From the NCBI GenBank assembly GCA_963755055.1, contig CAVWIS010000055.1, forward strand, positions 1-64,000: a DNA stretch of 64,000 nucleotides, read 5' to 3'. Below, piece after piece: positions 24,001-32,931 of the stretch. Numbering within the stretch: the stretch's first letter is position 1; every line of letters begins with the position of its first letter. This DNA comes from AP-16 sp963755055. Lineage in GTDB: Bacteria > Pseudomonadota > Alphaproteobacteria > Rhizobiales > Xanthobacteraceae. Under the pieces are notes generated by a model. That model was given only the letters and a program-made list of their open reading frames with translations, searched no databases and had not been told where the DNA came from. Both the position numbers and the translations under genes were made by a program.

Positions 24001-25493
24001 GGAAAAGCCGGATCGCCGTACGGGTAGTACCTGGTCAGATCGACATTGCGATACGGCAGCCCGTCGAGCCGCACCGTGCCGAGAAACGGCTCCCGCGGCT
24101 CGACCAGCAGGATGGTTTTGGCGAACCCGCTGTCGTCGAAGCCGCGGCGGAAGTGCACCCGCGACTTGATGGCGAACACGTCGAAATCCGCCGGCTCCAG
24201 CCCGAACGCCTGCAAGCCGGACAACTCCATGATCTGCACCAGATAGGGGCTGATCACCAGGATATTGCCGCGGCCGAACGCGACGCTGATCGATGTCTGC
24301 TCGCCGCCGCGATGGTCTCTTCCGCCGATACCGGCGACCGTGCCCATGATGCGCACCGGCTCGCCGGCGGAAGAGTTGGCGCGGCCGCCGACCTCCATGT
24401 CGAAGGCATCTCCGGGCTTTGCGCCCTCGGCGCGCAGGCGCTCGATGGCTTGGCCGTCGGCGATCGTCGCGATCAGGGTGCGCGACAAATCTTGCGCGAT
24501 GATCTCGGCCGTGAGCCAGGTGGCGGAGCCGGAGCGGTCGCTGTGATCGGCGAGCACCACCGGAGCGCGGCCCTCGGCGACCGCCGCCTTCGCCAAAGCC
24601 ACCCCGTCGGCGATGGTGTGGATTTTGGTCGACGTCAGCAGTTTTTCGCGCTGCCGCCACGCCGCCTGCGCCATGTCGTCGGCTACTCTTGCCGCCAGTC
24701 TTGCATCGCCGTTGGTGAGCACCTGGACCGTCATCCCGACATCCGGCACATCGGCCCAGGGAAAGCCGAAGAACACGTTGACATAGACGTCGGGCTCGCG
24801 CGCCTCCCAGGTGAGCGCCCGCTGGACCAGATCCATCCACGGCGAGGCCCCGGTCCACTGCACGACGGTCGGCGAGATGATCGGAACTTTCTTCGTCACA
24901 TGGGCCGGCGCGTAGTCGCCGCGGATGGCGCGCACCAGCATGCGCGCCGCGCGCTCGCCCTGCAGATAGCCGTCGTAGTGGGGAAAATATTTCGCCGTGA
25001 ACGCCATGTCGGCGTGCTGGAGAAACGCCTCGTCCTCGTTGCCGTGTGGGTCGAAGGTCGCCGCCAGGAAGGCGTCGGGGCCGACCGCCGCCCGCACCCG
25101 CCGGGCGATCTCGGCCTCGGGCCGCGGCACCCCGCGCACCCCCATGGCGCCGTGCAGGCTCAGATACACGCCGTCGAATTTTCCGTGCGCCGCGATCTCG
25201 AGAATCATGCGGCCGAGGAATTTTTCAAACGCCTCCTCGGTGATCCAGCCCGATCCCGTTCCGGTGCGCGGCCAGTACGGCGACTCGATGCCGACGAGCG
25301 TGACCTCGTCGAACTCGCGGGCGACTTTCACGAACCCGCCCATGTAGGATTTCCTGTCCCAGCCGAGCATCTCCTCGCCGCCGGCTGGCGAGCCCGGATA
25401 GAGGAAATCCGCCACTGTCGTGTCGTTCGCCAGGAACGTCACGGTCTCGTGGGAAAAGTGCAGCACCGCGATCCGTGCCGGCTTGCGATTCAT
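23997..25493 (-). CDS. M81 family metallohydrolase (MlrC/DUF1485-like)
   Basis: 498-residue protein of the M81 family, whose best-known member is the microcystin-degrading MlrC; most members have unknown substrates. Motifs include FSHETVTFL near the N-terminus, LHGAMGV around residue 115, AATFDPHGNED around 145 and PVVLADHSDRSGSATW around 320, with conserved Asp/His residues suited to metal binding. No signal peptide is seen, so it is probably cytoplasmic. ATG at 25493. It is the last gene of a leftward set with a deacetylase-fold enzyme (43 bp upstream) and an SDR, suggesting one catabolic pathway for a small amide or cyclic compound. The family call is firm; the substrate is unknown. Confidence 0.85.
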   Translation of the reverse strand: MNRKPARIAVLHFSHETVTFLANDTTVADFLYPGSPAGGEEMLGWDRKSYMGGFVKVAREFDEVTLVGIESPYWPRTGTGSGWITEEAFEKFLGRMILEIAAHGKFDGVYLSLHGAMGVRGVPRPEAEIARRVRAAVGPDAFLAATFDPHGNEDEAFLQHADMAFTAKYFPHYDGYLQGERAARMLVRAIRGDYAPAHVTKKVPIISPTVVQWTGASPWMDLVQRALTWEAREPDVYVNVFFGFPWADVPDVGMTVQVLTNGDARLAARVADDMAQAAWRQREKLLTSTKIHTIADGVALAKAAVAEGRAPVVLADHSDRSGSATWLTAEIIAQDLSRTLIATIADGQAIERLRAEGAKPGDAFDMEVGGRANSSAGEPVRIMGTVAGIGGRDHRGGEQTSISVAFGRGNILVISPYLVQIMELSGLQAFGLEPADFDVFAIKSRVHFRRGFDDSGFAKTILLVEPREPFLGTVRLDGLPYRNVDLTRYYPYGDPAFP

Positions 25494-25535
25494 GACTGTT
25501 CGCCCGCCGCGGGCCTGCCGCCGCTCCGCATCGAC

Positions 25536-26438
25536 CTACGCGGCATGCTGCTTCGCCCACGCCGCCACGTCGCGGTGGGTGGCGAACCATACTCCCGGGC
25601 GCGCGCGGGCGTGGCGGATCACCTCCTCGAGGATGAAGATCCGCGACCGGTAGCCGATCACGTGCGGATGCATGGTGAGCTGGAAAACCCCGCCGTCCTC
25701 ATAAGCCGCGTCGAACTCGCGCAGGAAGATCGCGAGCACGTCGGGGGGCGGCGTATAGGGCCGCAGCGACTGGAAGCGGTGCATCCAGAAATACACCGCG
25801 TCGTCGCGCACCCATTCGACCGGCAATTCGACGATCCCGGTGCCCTCGCCATCGAGCAGGATCTCGTAGCAGTCCTCGTCCGCCATCAGCGAGGAGTCGT
25901 AGGCAAGCCCCATCTCCTTCTCGATCGCCAGCGTGTTCGGGCTGAAATCCCACGACGCCGTGCGCAGGCCCACCGGCCGCACCCCGGTGATCTTTTCCAG
26001 CGTTGCGGCGGAGCGCAGCATCAGGTCGCGCTCGGCCTCCAGCGGCAGCACCGAGTTGAGCTCGTGGATCCAGCCGTGGATGCCGATCTCGTGGCCCTCG
26101 GCCACGATACGGCGCTGCTCGTCGGGATGCAGCAGCGCCGCCACCGCCGGCACGTAGAAGGTCGCCGGGATGCCGTAGCGCTTGAGGATCGCCAGGATCC
26201 GCGGCACGCAGACGCGGCTGCCGTATTCGCCCCACGACATGCGGCCGATGGATTTGCCGCCCTCGCGCAGCTCGTTGGTCTCGTGGTCGCTGTCGAACGA
26301 CAGCGCCACCGCGCAACGCGCCCCGTCCTTCCAGCTCTTCGGCCGATAGGGGCGGCCGGCGCGGACATGGCCGACCAGCTTTCGCCAATGCTCCTCCGGC
26401 CACTGCCAGGGCTCGAGGTCGCGGGGTTGCTCGTTCAT
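25536..26438 (-). CDS. Polysaccharide deacetylase-fold (NodB/CE4) hydrolase
   Basis: 300-residue NodB-homology enzyme. SFDSDHET (residues about 48-55) holds the catalytic Asp pair/His motif, EIGIHGWIHE (about 120) the second His motif, and TMHPHVIGYRSR the C-terminal one. The sequence style with ILKRYGIPATFYVPA matches the cytoplasmic subgroup related to H. pylori PgdA (HP0310) and to allantoinase-like/cyclic-imide hydrolases, and no signal peptide is present. A peptidoglycan role is therefore less likely than hydrolysis of a small amide. AGGGAGGA lies 4-5 bases before the ATG at 26438. Flanked by the SDR upstream and the M81 enzyme downstream. Confidence 0.85.
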   Translation of the reverse strand: MNEQPRDLEPWQWPEEHWRKLVGHVRAGRPYRPKSWKDGARCAVALSFDSDHETNELREGGKSIGRMSWGEYGSRVCVPRILAILKRYGIPATFYVPAVAALLHPDEQRRIVAEGHEIGIHGWIHELNSVLPLEAERDLMLRSAATLEKITGVRPVGLRTASWDFSPNTLAIEKEMGLAYDSSLMADEDCYEILLDGEGTGIVELPVEWVRDDAVYFWMHRFQSLRPYTPPPDVLAIFLREFDAAYEDGGVFQLTMHPHVIGYRSRIFILEEVIRHARARPGVWFATHRDVAAWAKQHAA

Positions 26439-26463
26439 GCTTTCCTCCCTTGATCGGGTTCGT

Positions 26464-27273
26464 TCAGGCGAACGGCGTGCCGGTCACCGGCAGCACCTGG
26501 CCGGTGATCCACGACGCATAATCTGAGGCCAGAAACATCACCGCATGGGCGATGTCCTCGGGCTTGCCGTGGCGGCGCATGGCGATCCGCTCGACGAAGG
26601 CCCTTTGGAATTCCTCGCTCCAGCCCGCCCATTGCCGCTCGTAGTCGGGGCTGGTCGCCATGAAGCCGGGAGCGACCGAGTTCACCGTGATGCCGAACGG
26701 CCCGAGCTCCTGGGCAAGCTGCCGCAGCAGGCCGATCTGGCCGTGCTTGGCGGCCGTATAGCTGTGGATGCCGGTAAAGCTCGTCACCAGCCCGGCGCGG
26801 CTCGATATGCTCACGATGCGGCCGTAGCCGGCGCGCTTCATCGACGGCGCCACCGCCCGGGCGAGCAGAAAAGCCCCGGTGAGGTTGGCATCGACGATGG
26901 CGCGCCAGTCCTCGACCGACACCTCCTCGATCGGTTTTGGCGCCTGGCCGCGGACCCCTCCCGCCACATAGGCCAGGACGTCGATCGGGCCACCGGCCTC
27001 GACCGAGGCGACGAATTCCCTGACCGATGCCTCCTCGGTGACGTCGACCCGCGACGCCCGGATCGCCCCGGTTCCCGACCCCGCCGTCCCGGCGAAGGCC
27101 TCGACCTCGGGCAGCAGCAGGTCGCAGGCGCACACCTCGGCGCCGCGCTCGGCAAAGCCCTGGGCAATGGCCCGGCCGATGCCGCGGGCGGCGCCGGCCA
27201 CGATCACCCGGCGGTGGGAGAATTCGATGTGCACGGCGTGTTTCGAGCCTTCGGGAGGGGCGCGGACCAGCAT
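26464..27273 (-). CDS. SDR family NAD(P)-dependent oxidoreductase
   Basis: 269-residue classical short-chain dehydrogenase. Cofactor loop GAARGIGRAIA near residue 27, SISSRAG with the catalytic Ser, and YTAAKHGQIGLLRQLA with the Tyr-x-x-x-Lys pair. It ends TGQVLPVTGTPFA, an odd version of the usual D-G-G end. The ATG at 27273 has no clear Shine-Dalgarno; a GTG at about 27234 (VHIEFSHRRVIV) would give a protein starting close to the Rossmann fold. First gene of the leftward SDR-deacetylase-M81 set. Confidence 0.85.
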   Translation of the reverse strand: MLVRAPPEGSKHAVHIEFSHRRVIVAGAARGIGRAIAQGFAERGAEVCACDLLLPEVEAFAGTAGSGTGAIRASRVDVTEEASVREFVASVEAGGPIDVLAYVAGGVRGQAPKPIEEVSVEDWRAIVDANLTGAFLLARAVAPSMKRAGYGRIVSISSRAGLVTSFTGIHSYTAAKHGQIGLLRQLAQELGPFGITVNSVAPGFMATSPDYERQWAGWSEEFQRAFVERIAMRRHGKPEDIAHAVMFLASDYASWITGQVLPVTGTPFA

Positions 27274-27397
27274 ATCGCCGCGCGCCCGGGCGGGCGACCG
27301 GTGTTTCCCGCCGGGGCGCCATGCGGCCGCCGACGCCCTTCATTTGCCGCCCCGGTACCGCTATATCTCGCTGAGCCTTCTCACGGAATCGCAACCC

Positions 27398-28804
27398 ATG
27401 ACCGCAGCCCCTCTCTGGCGGGCCCTGGCCCCGACCATCCTGGCCCTCGCCGTGATCGGCGGGGTTGCCGCCGCGCAGGATCGCAAGGTGCCGACCTCGC
27501 CGGCCGAGCTCAAGCTCTCGTTTGCGCCGATCGTGCAGCGGGTCAGCCCCTCGGTGGTCAACGTCTATGCCGCCAAGGTGGTGGAGAACCGCAACCCGTT
27601 CTTCGACGACCCGCTTTTTCGCCGCTTCTTCGGCGGACCCGATTCGCCGCGCGAGCAGGTCCAGCGCTCGCTCGGCTCCGGCGTCATCGTCGACCAGAGC
27701 GGCCTCGTGGTCACCAACAACCACGTCATCGAGGGGGCGAGCGAGGTCAAGATCGCGTTCGCCGACAAGCGCGAGTTCGAGGCCGAGATCGTGCTCAAGG
27801 ACAACCGGTCGGACCTCGCGGTGCTGAGGGTCAAGGATTCCAAGGAGCGCTTTCCCGCCGTCGAGCTCGCCAATTCCGACGAGCTCCAGGTCGGCGACGT
27901 GGTGCTCGCCATCGGCAACCCGTTCGGCGTCGGCCAGACCGTGACCCACGGCATCGTCTCGGCGCTCGCCCGCACCCAGGTCGGCATCACCGACTATCAG
28001 TTCTTCATCCAGACCGACGCGGCGATCAATCCGGGCAATTCGGGCGGCGCGCTGGTCGACCTGAGCGGCCGGGTGATCGGCATCAACACCGCGATCTTCT
28101 CCCGCTCGGGCGGCTCGCAGGGCATCGGCTTCGCCATTCCGGCCAACATGGTGCGGGTGGTGGTCGCCTCCGCCCAGGGCGGCAGCGCCGCGGTCAAGCG
28201 GCCGTGGCTCGGTGCCAAGCTGCAGGCGGTTACCCCGGAGATTGCCGAAACCCTCGGTCTCAAGCGCCCGGTCGGCGCGCTGGTGGCGAGCGTCAGCACT
28301 CCGAGCCCGGCGGCGAAGGCGGGCTTGAAGACCGGCGACCTCATCGTGGCGATCGACGGCCAGATGGTCGACGACCCCAATGCCTTCGACTACCGGTTCG
28401 CCACCAAGCCGCTCGGCGGCAATGCCCAGCTCGGCGTCGTCCGCAACGGCCGCGAGACTCTTGTGTCGGTGGCGCTCGCCACCGCGCCGGAAACCCCGCG
28501 CGACGAGCTCGTCGTGAAATCGCGCTCGCCCTTCCTCGGCGTCACCGTCGCCAACCTGTCGCCGGCGCTCGCCGACGAGCTGCGCCTCGACACCGCCTCC
28601 CAGGGCATCGTGGTGCTCAACGTCGCCGACGGGTCGCCCGCCGCCAATGTGGGCTTCCAGCGCGGCGACCTGATCGTCGCGGTCAACAACGAGCGGATCG
28701 CGAAGACCAACGACCTCGAGCGCATCACCCGCACGCCGAGCCGGCTGTGGCGGGTGACCATCGTGCGCGGCGGCCAGCAGATCTCGGTGGTCTTTTCCGG
28801 ATGA
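27398..28804 (+). CDS. Do/HtrA-family periplasmic serine protease with two PDZ domains
   Basis: 468-residue protein with an N-terminal signal peptide ending near AAAQ (residues 1-26). The trypsin-like domain carries the triad: His in TNNHVIEG, Asp in NRSDLAVL and Ser in NPGNSGGAL. Two PDZ domains follow (about residues 270-360 and 380-465), the second ending in TIVRGGQQISVVFSG. It degrades or refolds misfolded envelope proteins in related bacteria. The stop overlaps the rarA start (ATGA), so the two are co-translated, an arrangement seen in relatives. Confidence 0.93.
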   Translation: MTAAPLWRALAPTILALAVIGGVAAAQDRKVPTSPAELKLSFAPIVQRVSPSVVNVYAAKVVENRNPFFDDPLFRRFFGGPDSPREQVQRSLGSGVIVDQSGLVVTNNHVIEGASEVKIAFADKREFEAEIVLKDNRSDLAVLRVKDSKERFPAVELANSDELQVGDVVLAIGNPFGVGQTVTHGIVSALARTQVGITDYQFFIQTDAAINPGNSGGALVDLSGRVIGINTAIFSRSGGSQGIGFAIPANMVRVVVASAQGGSAAVKRPWLGAKLQAVTPEIAETLGLKRPVGALVASVSTPSPAAKAGLKTGDLIVAIDGQMVDDPNAFDYRFATKPLGGNAQLGVVRNGRETLVSVALATAPETPRDELVVKSRSPFLGVTVANLSPALADELRLDTASQGIVVLNVADGSPAANVGFQRGDLIVAVNNERIAKTNDLERITRTPSRLWRVTIVRGGQQISVVFSG

Positions 28805-30132
28805 GCCCACGCACGCAGCGGGGTGAGAAGAATCTCTTCGAGGCGGCGGGGCTGGAGCGGGATGCGCCGCGGCCGCTCGCCGACGAGCTGCGGCCGAAAA
28901 GGCTTGCCGAGGTGGTCGGCCAGGATCATCTGCTCGGGCCCGATGGCGCGCTCGCCCGCATGCTGGCGACGCGGTCGCTCGGCTCCCTGGTGTTCTGGGG
29001 CCCGCCGGGCACCGGCAAGACCACCGTGGCGCGGCTGCTGGCGAGCGAGACGGCGCTCCACTTCGAGCAGATTTCCGCGGTATTCACCGGCGTCGCCGAC
29101 CTGAAGAAAGTGTTCGATGCCGCCCGCGCCCGCCGGCAGACCGGGCAGGGGACGCTCTTGTTCGTCGACGAGATCCATCGCTTCAACCGGGCGCAGCAGG
29201 ATTCCTTCCTGCCCGTCATGGAGGACGGCACCGTGGTGCTGGTCGGCGCCACCACGGAAAATCCCTCCTTCGAGCTCAACGCGGCGCTCTTGTCGCGGGC
29301 CCGCGTCCTGGTATTCCGGCCGCTCGACGCCGCGGCGATCGAAAAACTTTTGGCGCGCGCCGAGGCGATCTCCGGCAGGTCGCTGCCGCTCGACAGCGAG
29401 GCGCGGAGCGCCCTGATCGCCATGGCGGACGGCGATGGCCGCGCCGCGCTGACGCTGGCCGAGGAGATCTGGCGCGCCGCGCGCCCCGGCGAGATTTTCG
29501 ATTCCGCCGCGCTGCAGGAGGTGGTGCAGCGCCGCGCGCCGATCTACGACAAGGCGCAGGACGGCCACTACAATCTGATCTCCGCCCTGCACAAGTCGGT
29601 GCGCGGCTCCGATCCCGACGCCGCGCTCTACTATCTCGCCCGCATGCTCGATGCCGGCGAGCATCCGCTCTACATCGTCCGCCGCGTGGTGCGCATGGCG
29701 ATCGAGGACATCGGGCTCGCCGACCCGCAGGCGCTGGTGGTGGCGAACGCCGCCAAGGACGCCTTCGATTTCCTCGGCAGCCCCGAGGGCGAGCTGGCGA
29801 TCGCCCAGGCGGTGCTCTACGTGGCGACCGCGCCCAAATCGAACGCCGCCTACCGGGCCTACGGCGAGGCCATGGAGGTGGCCAAGCGCGCCGGCTCGCT
29901 GCCGCCGCCAAAGCACATCCTCAACGCCCCGACCTCGCTGATGCGCCAGGAAGGCTACGGCCGCGGCTATTCCTACGACCACGACGCCCCCGACGCCTTC
30001 TCGGGCCAGGACTATTTTCCCGAAACCCTCGGCCGCCACACTTTCTACGACCCGCCCGACCGCGGCTTCGAGCGTGAGATCAGGAAGCGCCTGGACTATT
30101 GGGCGAAGCTCAGGGCGGAGCGGGGGTCGTAG
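28801..30132 (+). CDS. rarA: Replication-associated recombination protein A (AAA+ ATPase)
   Basis: 443-residue AAA+ protein of the RarA/MgsA/WRNIP1 family that acts at stalled replication forks. Walker A GPPGTGKTT, Walker B TLLFVDEIHRFN, sensor 1 GATTENPSFELN and the C-terminal tetramerisation segments SALHKSVRGSDPDAALYYLARM and PTSLMRQEGYGRGYSYDHD are all visible. Its TAG stop (30130-30132) lies inside the left end of the palindromic repeat that follows. Confidence 0.95.
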   Translation: MSPRTQRGEKNLFEAAGLERDAPRPLADELRPKRLAEVVGQDHLLGPDGALARMLATRSLGSLVFWGPPGTGKTTVARLLASETALHFEQISAVFTGVADLKKVFDAARARRQTGQGTLLFVDEIHRFNRAQQDSFLPVMEDGTVVLVGATTENPSFELNAALLSRARVLVFRPLDAAAIEKLLARAEAISGRSLPLDSEARSALIAMADGDGRAALTLAEEIWRAARPGEIFDSAALQEVVQRRAPIYDKAQDGHYNLISALHKSVRGSDPDAALYYLARMLDAGEHPLYIVRRVVRMAIEDIGLADPQALVVANAAKDAFDFLGSPEGELAIAQAVLYVATAPKSNAAYRAYGEAMEVAKRAGSLPPPKHILNAPTSLMRQEGYGRGYSYDHDAPDAFSGQDYFPETLGRHTFYDPPDRGFEREIRKRLDYWAKLRAERGS

Positions 30133-30287
30133 GGTGGGCAAATCGCCCGGCACGGCCGGCGAGACTTGTTTGATGCATTGCCGGCGATTTGCCCACGCGG
30201 TCCGACGCCGGTCCGACCGCGTGGGCAAAATCGTACGCGGAACTCGCGCGAGCGGCAGCGTCGGAGCATCGATTTTGCCCACCCTAC
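30129..30287. repeat. Palindromic repeat B, copy 1
   Basis: Ends GTAGGGTGGGCAAA and TTTTGCCCACCCTAC, with internal arms GCGATTTGCCCACGCGGTC / GACCGCGTGGGCAAAATCG. About 80 bases of its left half are repeated almost identically in copy 2 just downstream. The element supplies the rarA stop codon. Confidence 0.9.
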
Positions 30288-30294
30288 ATTCGCC

Positions 30295-30512
30295 GTAGGG
30301 TGGGCAAATCGCCCGGCACGGCCGGCGAGACTTGTTTGATGCATTGCTGGCGATTTGCCCACGCGGTCCGACGCCGGTCTGACTGCAGGGCCAATGGTAA
30401 CGCAGGGGACGCGACCATGGCTATGCGGCCGGCCTTTGACCGCGTGGGCAAAATCGCTGCCGAAAGCCTAAGCAAGCCCGACAGCCGTAGCTGGCGATTT
30501 TGCCCACCCTAC
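30295..30512. repeat. Palindromic repeat B, copy 2 (with internal insertion)
   Basis: Same ends as copy 1, but the centre carries about 50 extra bases (about 30380-30435). The left half from GTAGGGTGGGCAAATCGCCC on matches copy 1 with only one or two differences, so the tandem pair is recent. The element ends 14 bp before the rluC start. Confidence 0.88.
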
Positions 30513-30526
30513 GGTAAACGGCACTG

Positions 30527-31561
30527 ATGAGCATGAAACCCATCGCGCGTAAGCCCGATTCACCCCCCGCCACCGGCGTGCAGACCGTGGCGGTTTCGGC
30601 GGACGAGGCCGGCATGCGGGTCGACCGCTTCCTCGAGGCAAGATTTCCCGGGCTGTCGTTCTCCCACATCCAGCGGGTGATCCGCAAAGGCGAGCTGCGC
30701 GTCAATGGCAAGCGGGCGCAGCCGAAGGACCGGCTCGCGGCGGGCCAGGCGGTGCGCATCCCGCCGCTCCGCCTCGACGCGCCGAAGCAGGTCAGGCCGG
30801 CCGATGCGGCGGCAGAAAAGACCCGCGAGTTTTTGAAATCCATCACGCTCTGGGAGGACGCCGACGTGATGGTGCTCAACAAGCCGATGGGGCTCTCGGT
30901 GCAGGGCGGCTCCGGCACCGTGCGCCATGTCGACGGCTTGCTCGAGGTGCTGCGCGGCGCCGACGGCCAGCGGCCGCGCCTGGTGCACCGGCTCGACAAG
31001 GACACCGCCGGCTGCCTCCTGGTGGCGAAGACGCGGTTCGCCGCCTCGGCGCTGGCAAAGAATTTCCGCTCGCGCTCGGCGCGCAAGACCTACTGGGCAC
31101 TGGTGGCCGGCGTGCCCAAGCCGCGGCAGGGACGGGTGTCGACCTTCCTCGCCAAGGAGGAACGCGAGGAGGATTTCATCATGCGCATCGCCCGCCACGG
31201 CGAGGAGGGGGCGAGCCATGCGGTGACCTACTACGCCGTGGTGGAGACCGCGGCGCGCCGGCTCGCCTGGCTCTCCCTCAAGCCGGTCACCGGCCGCACC
31301 CATCAGCTCCGCGCCCACTGCGCCCATATCGGCCACCCGATCGTCGGCGACCCGAAATACTTTTCCATCGAGAACTGGGAGCTGCCGGGCGGCCTGCAGA
31401 ACAAGCTGCATCTCATGGCGCGCCGCATCGTCATCCCGCATCCGCGCCGCGGCGTAATCGACGTCACGGCGCCGCTGCCCCCCCATATGGTGCAGTCGTG
31501 GAACCTGCTCGGCTTCGACGCCACGCGCTATGATCCGATCGAGGACGCGCCGGAGGAGTAG
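30527..31561 (+). CDS. RluA/RluC-family 23S rRNA pseudouridine synthase
   Basis: 344-residue enzyme that isomerises uridines in RNA. An S4 domain (about residues 24-85, RVDRFLEARFPGLSFSHIQR) precedes the catalytic domain with HRLDKDTAGCLLVA, whose Asp is the nucleophile, and the PVTGRTHQLRAHCAHIGHPI block. The S4 + RluA architecture and the site in rarA-rluC-HAD-ATP12 gene order fit RluC. The start ATG at 30527 has no strong Shine-Dalgarno, because a repeat occupies the upstream DNA. Confidence 0.9.
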   Translation: MSMKPIARKPDSPPATGVQTVAVSADEAGMRVDRFLEARFPGLSFSHIQRVIRKGELRVNGKRAQPKDRLAAGQAVRIPPLRLDAPKQVRPADAAAEKTREFLKSITLWEDADVMVLNKPMGLSVQGGSGTVRHVDGLLEVLRGADGQRPRLVHRLDKDTAGCLLVAKTRFAASALAKNFRSRSARKTYWALVAGVPKPRQGRVSTFLAKEEREEDFIMRIARHGEEGASHAVTYYAVVETAARRLAWLSLKPVTGRTHQLRAHCAHIGHPIVGDPKYFSIENWELPGGLQNKLHLMARRIVIPHPRRGVIDVTAPLPPHMVQSWNLLGFDATRYDPIEDAPEE

Positions 31562-31644
31562 GCGACGCCGCAAGGAGCAGATCCTGAAGATTTGATTGGC
31601 AACAATCGCTCCCGCCCAATGAGGCAATGACGTGCCGCAAGTTT

Positions 31645-31790
31645 ACCCTCCCGCCCGTTGGCGGGGAGGGTCGACCGGCTGAGCGAAGCGAAGTCGGTCG
31701 GGGTGGGGGGACTATTGCTTGCTCCGAGCTTGTTTGAGCGACCCGCCCCCCACCCCATCCCTCCCCGCCGCAAGAGCGGGGGGAGGGAGG
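31645..31790. repeat. Palindromic repeat C between rluC and the oxidoreductase module
   Basis: About 145 bp with complementary ends CCTCCCGCCCGTTGGCGGGGAGGG / CCCTCCCCGCCGCAAGAGCGGG and inner arms GGTCGGGGTGGGGGG / CCCCCCACCCC. The CTGAGCGAAGCGAAGTCGGTCGG centre is typical of a widespread alphaproteobacterial intergenic element. It marks the left edge of the inserted oxidoreductase genes. Confidence 0.8.
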
Positions 31791-31851
31791 ACTTGGGGCG
31801 CTGAAGGCGCCAAACAAGGCAAGCCGGTGGCTTCGGCAGGCACCGAATTCG

Positions 31852-32931
31852 TCAGCATATGGGATCCCGAGGAATTGACCGCAGCCCGGCGTTGATCTTG
31901 GCGAGCGCTCCGGAGCCCGGGCACAGCTCGGCATCGCCCAGCGCGTTGAGCGGCTCGGCGACCGTGGCCAGATGCATGTGCATGTCGTCGGGCTCGCGGT
32001 CCATGTAGAGCAGCCCGGTGACGATCTCGCCGGCGTGGTCGCGCTCCTGCAGGTAGCGCATGGCGCCGAGCCGGTCGTGGGCGTCGTAGTCGGCGGCGAC
32101 TTTTCTCAGCGCGATTTTCCGGCCGTCGTGCTGCTCGACGATCTCCACCTCGCCGGGCTTGTAGTCGACGTTGATCGGCGCGCGCGGCGTCATGAAGTCG
32201 AGGAAATTGACCGCCTCGTTGTGCTCGCGCACGTAATCGAAGCTTTTGGTCGAGCCCAGGTGGTTGTTGAAGGCGACGCAGGGCGAGATGCAGTCGATGA
32301 ACGCCGCCCCCTGGTGCTCCAGCGCCGCCTTGATCAGCGGCACCAGCTGGATCTTGTCGCCGGAAAAGCTGCGCGCCACGAAGGTCGCGCCGAGCTGCAG
32401 CGCCATGGCGACGAGGTCGATCGAGGAGTCGGTGTTGACCGCGCCGCGCTTCGACTTCGAGCCGCGGTCGGCGGTCGCCGAGAACTGGCCCTTGGTGAGC
32501 CCGTACACGCCGTTGTTCTCGACGATGTACACCATGTTGACGCCGCGGCGGATCGCATGGGCGAACTGGCCGAGCCCGATCGAGGCGGAATCGCCGTCGC
32601 CGGAGACGCCGAGATAGATGAGGTCGCGGTTGGCCAGGTTGGCGCCGGTGAGCACCGACGGCATGCGGCCGTGCACCGAGTTGAAGCCGTGCGAGTTGCC
32701 GAGGAAATAGGTCGGGGTCTTCGACGAGCAGCCGATGCCCGAGAGCTTTGCCACCCGATGCGGCGGCAGGTCGAGCTCGAAGCAGGCCTGCATGATGGCG
32801 GCGCTGATCGAGTCGTGGCCGCAGCCGGCGCACAGTGTCGAGATCGCGCCCTCGTAGTCGCGGTGGGTGAAGCCCAGCGCGTTGACCGGCAGCGACGGGT
32901 GATGGAACTTCGGCTTGGCGATATAGGTCAT
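31852..32931 (-). CDS. 2-oxoacid:acceptor oxidoreductase, beta subunit (TPP-binding; KorB-like)
   Basis: 359-residue thiamine diphosphate-binding subunit that decarboxylates a 2-oxoacid and passes low-potential electrons to ferredoxin. LCAGCGHDSI and GIGCSSKTP supply Cys residues of the kind that bind the proximal 4Fe-4S cluster, and GDGDSASIGLGQF with NNGVYGLTKGQ form the TPP-Mg site. This is the Kor/Por beta type. The start overlaps the alpha-subunit stop (ATGA). The 2-oxoglutarate preference is inferred from resemblance to KorB of denitrifying aromatic degraders and is not certain. Confidence 0.88.
   Translation of the reverse strand: MTYIAKPKFHHPSLPVNALGFTHRDYEGAISTLCAGCGHDSISAAIMQACFELDLPPHRVAKLSGIGCSSKTPTYFLGNSHGFNSVHGRMPSVLTGANLANRDLIYLGVSGDGDSASIGLGQFAHAIRRGVNMVYIVENNGVYGLTKGQFSATADRGSKSKRGAVNTDSSIDLVAMALQLGATFVARSFSGDKIQLVPLIKAALEHQGAAFIDCISPCVAFNNHLGSTKSFDYVREHNEAVNFLDFMTPRAPINVDYKPGEVEIVEQHDGRKIALRKVAADYDAHDRLGAMRYLQERDHAGEIVTGLLYMDREPDDMHMHLATVAEPLNALGDAELCPGSGALAKINAGLRSIPRDPIC

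Noticed and set aside
26545..28800. Long plus-strand open frame running over the SDR and HtrA region into rarA
   Set aside because: The part before 28801 is antisense or out of frame to well-supported genes; only the rarA portion is real.
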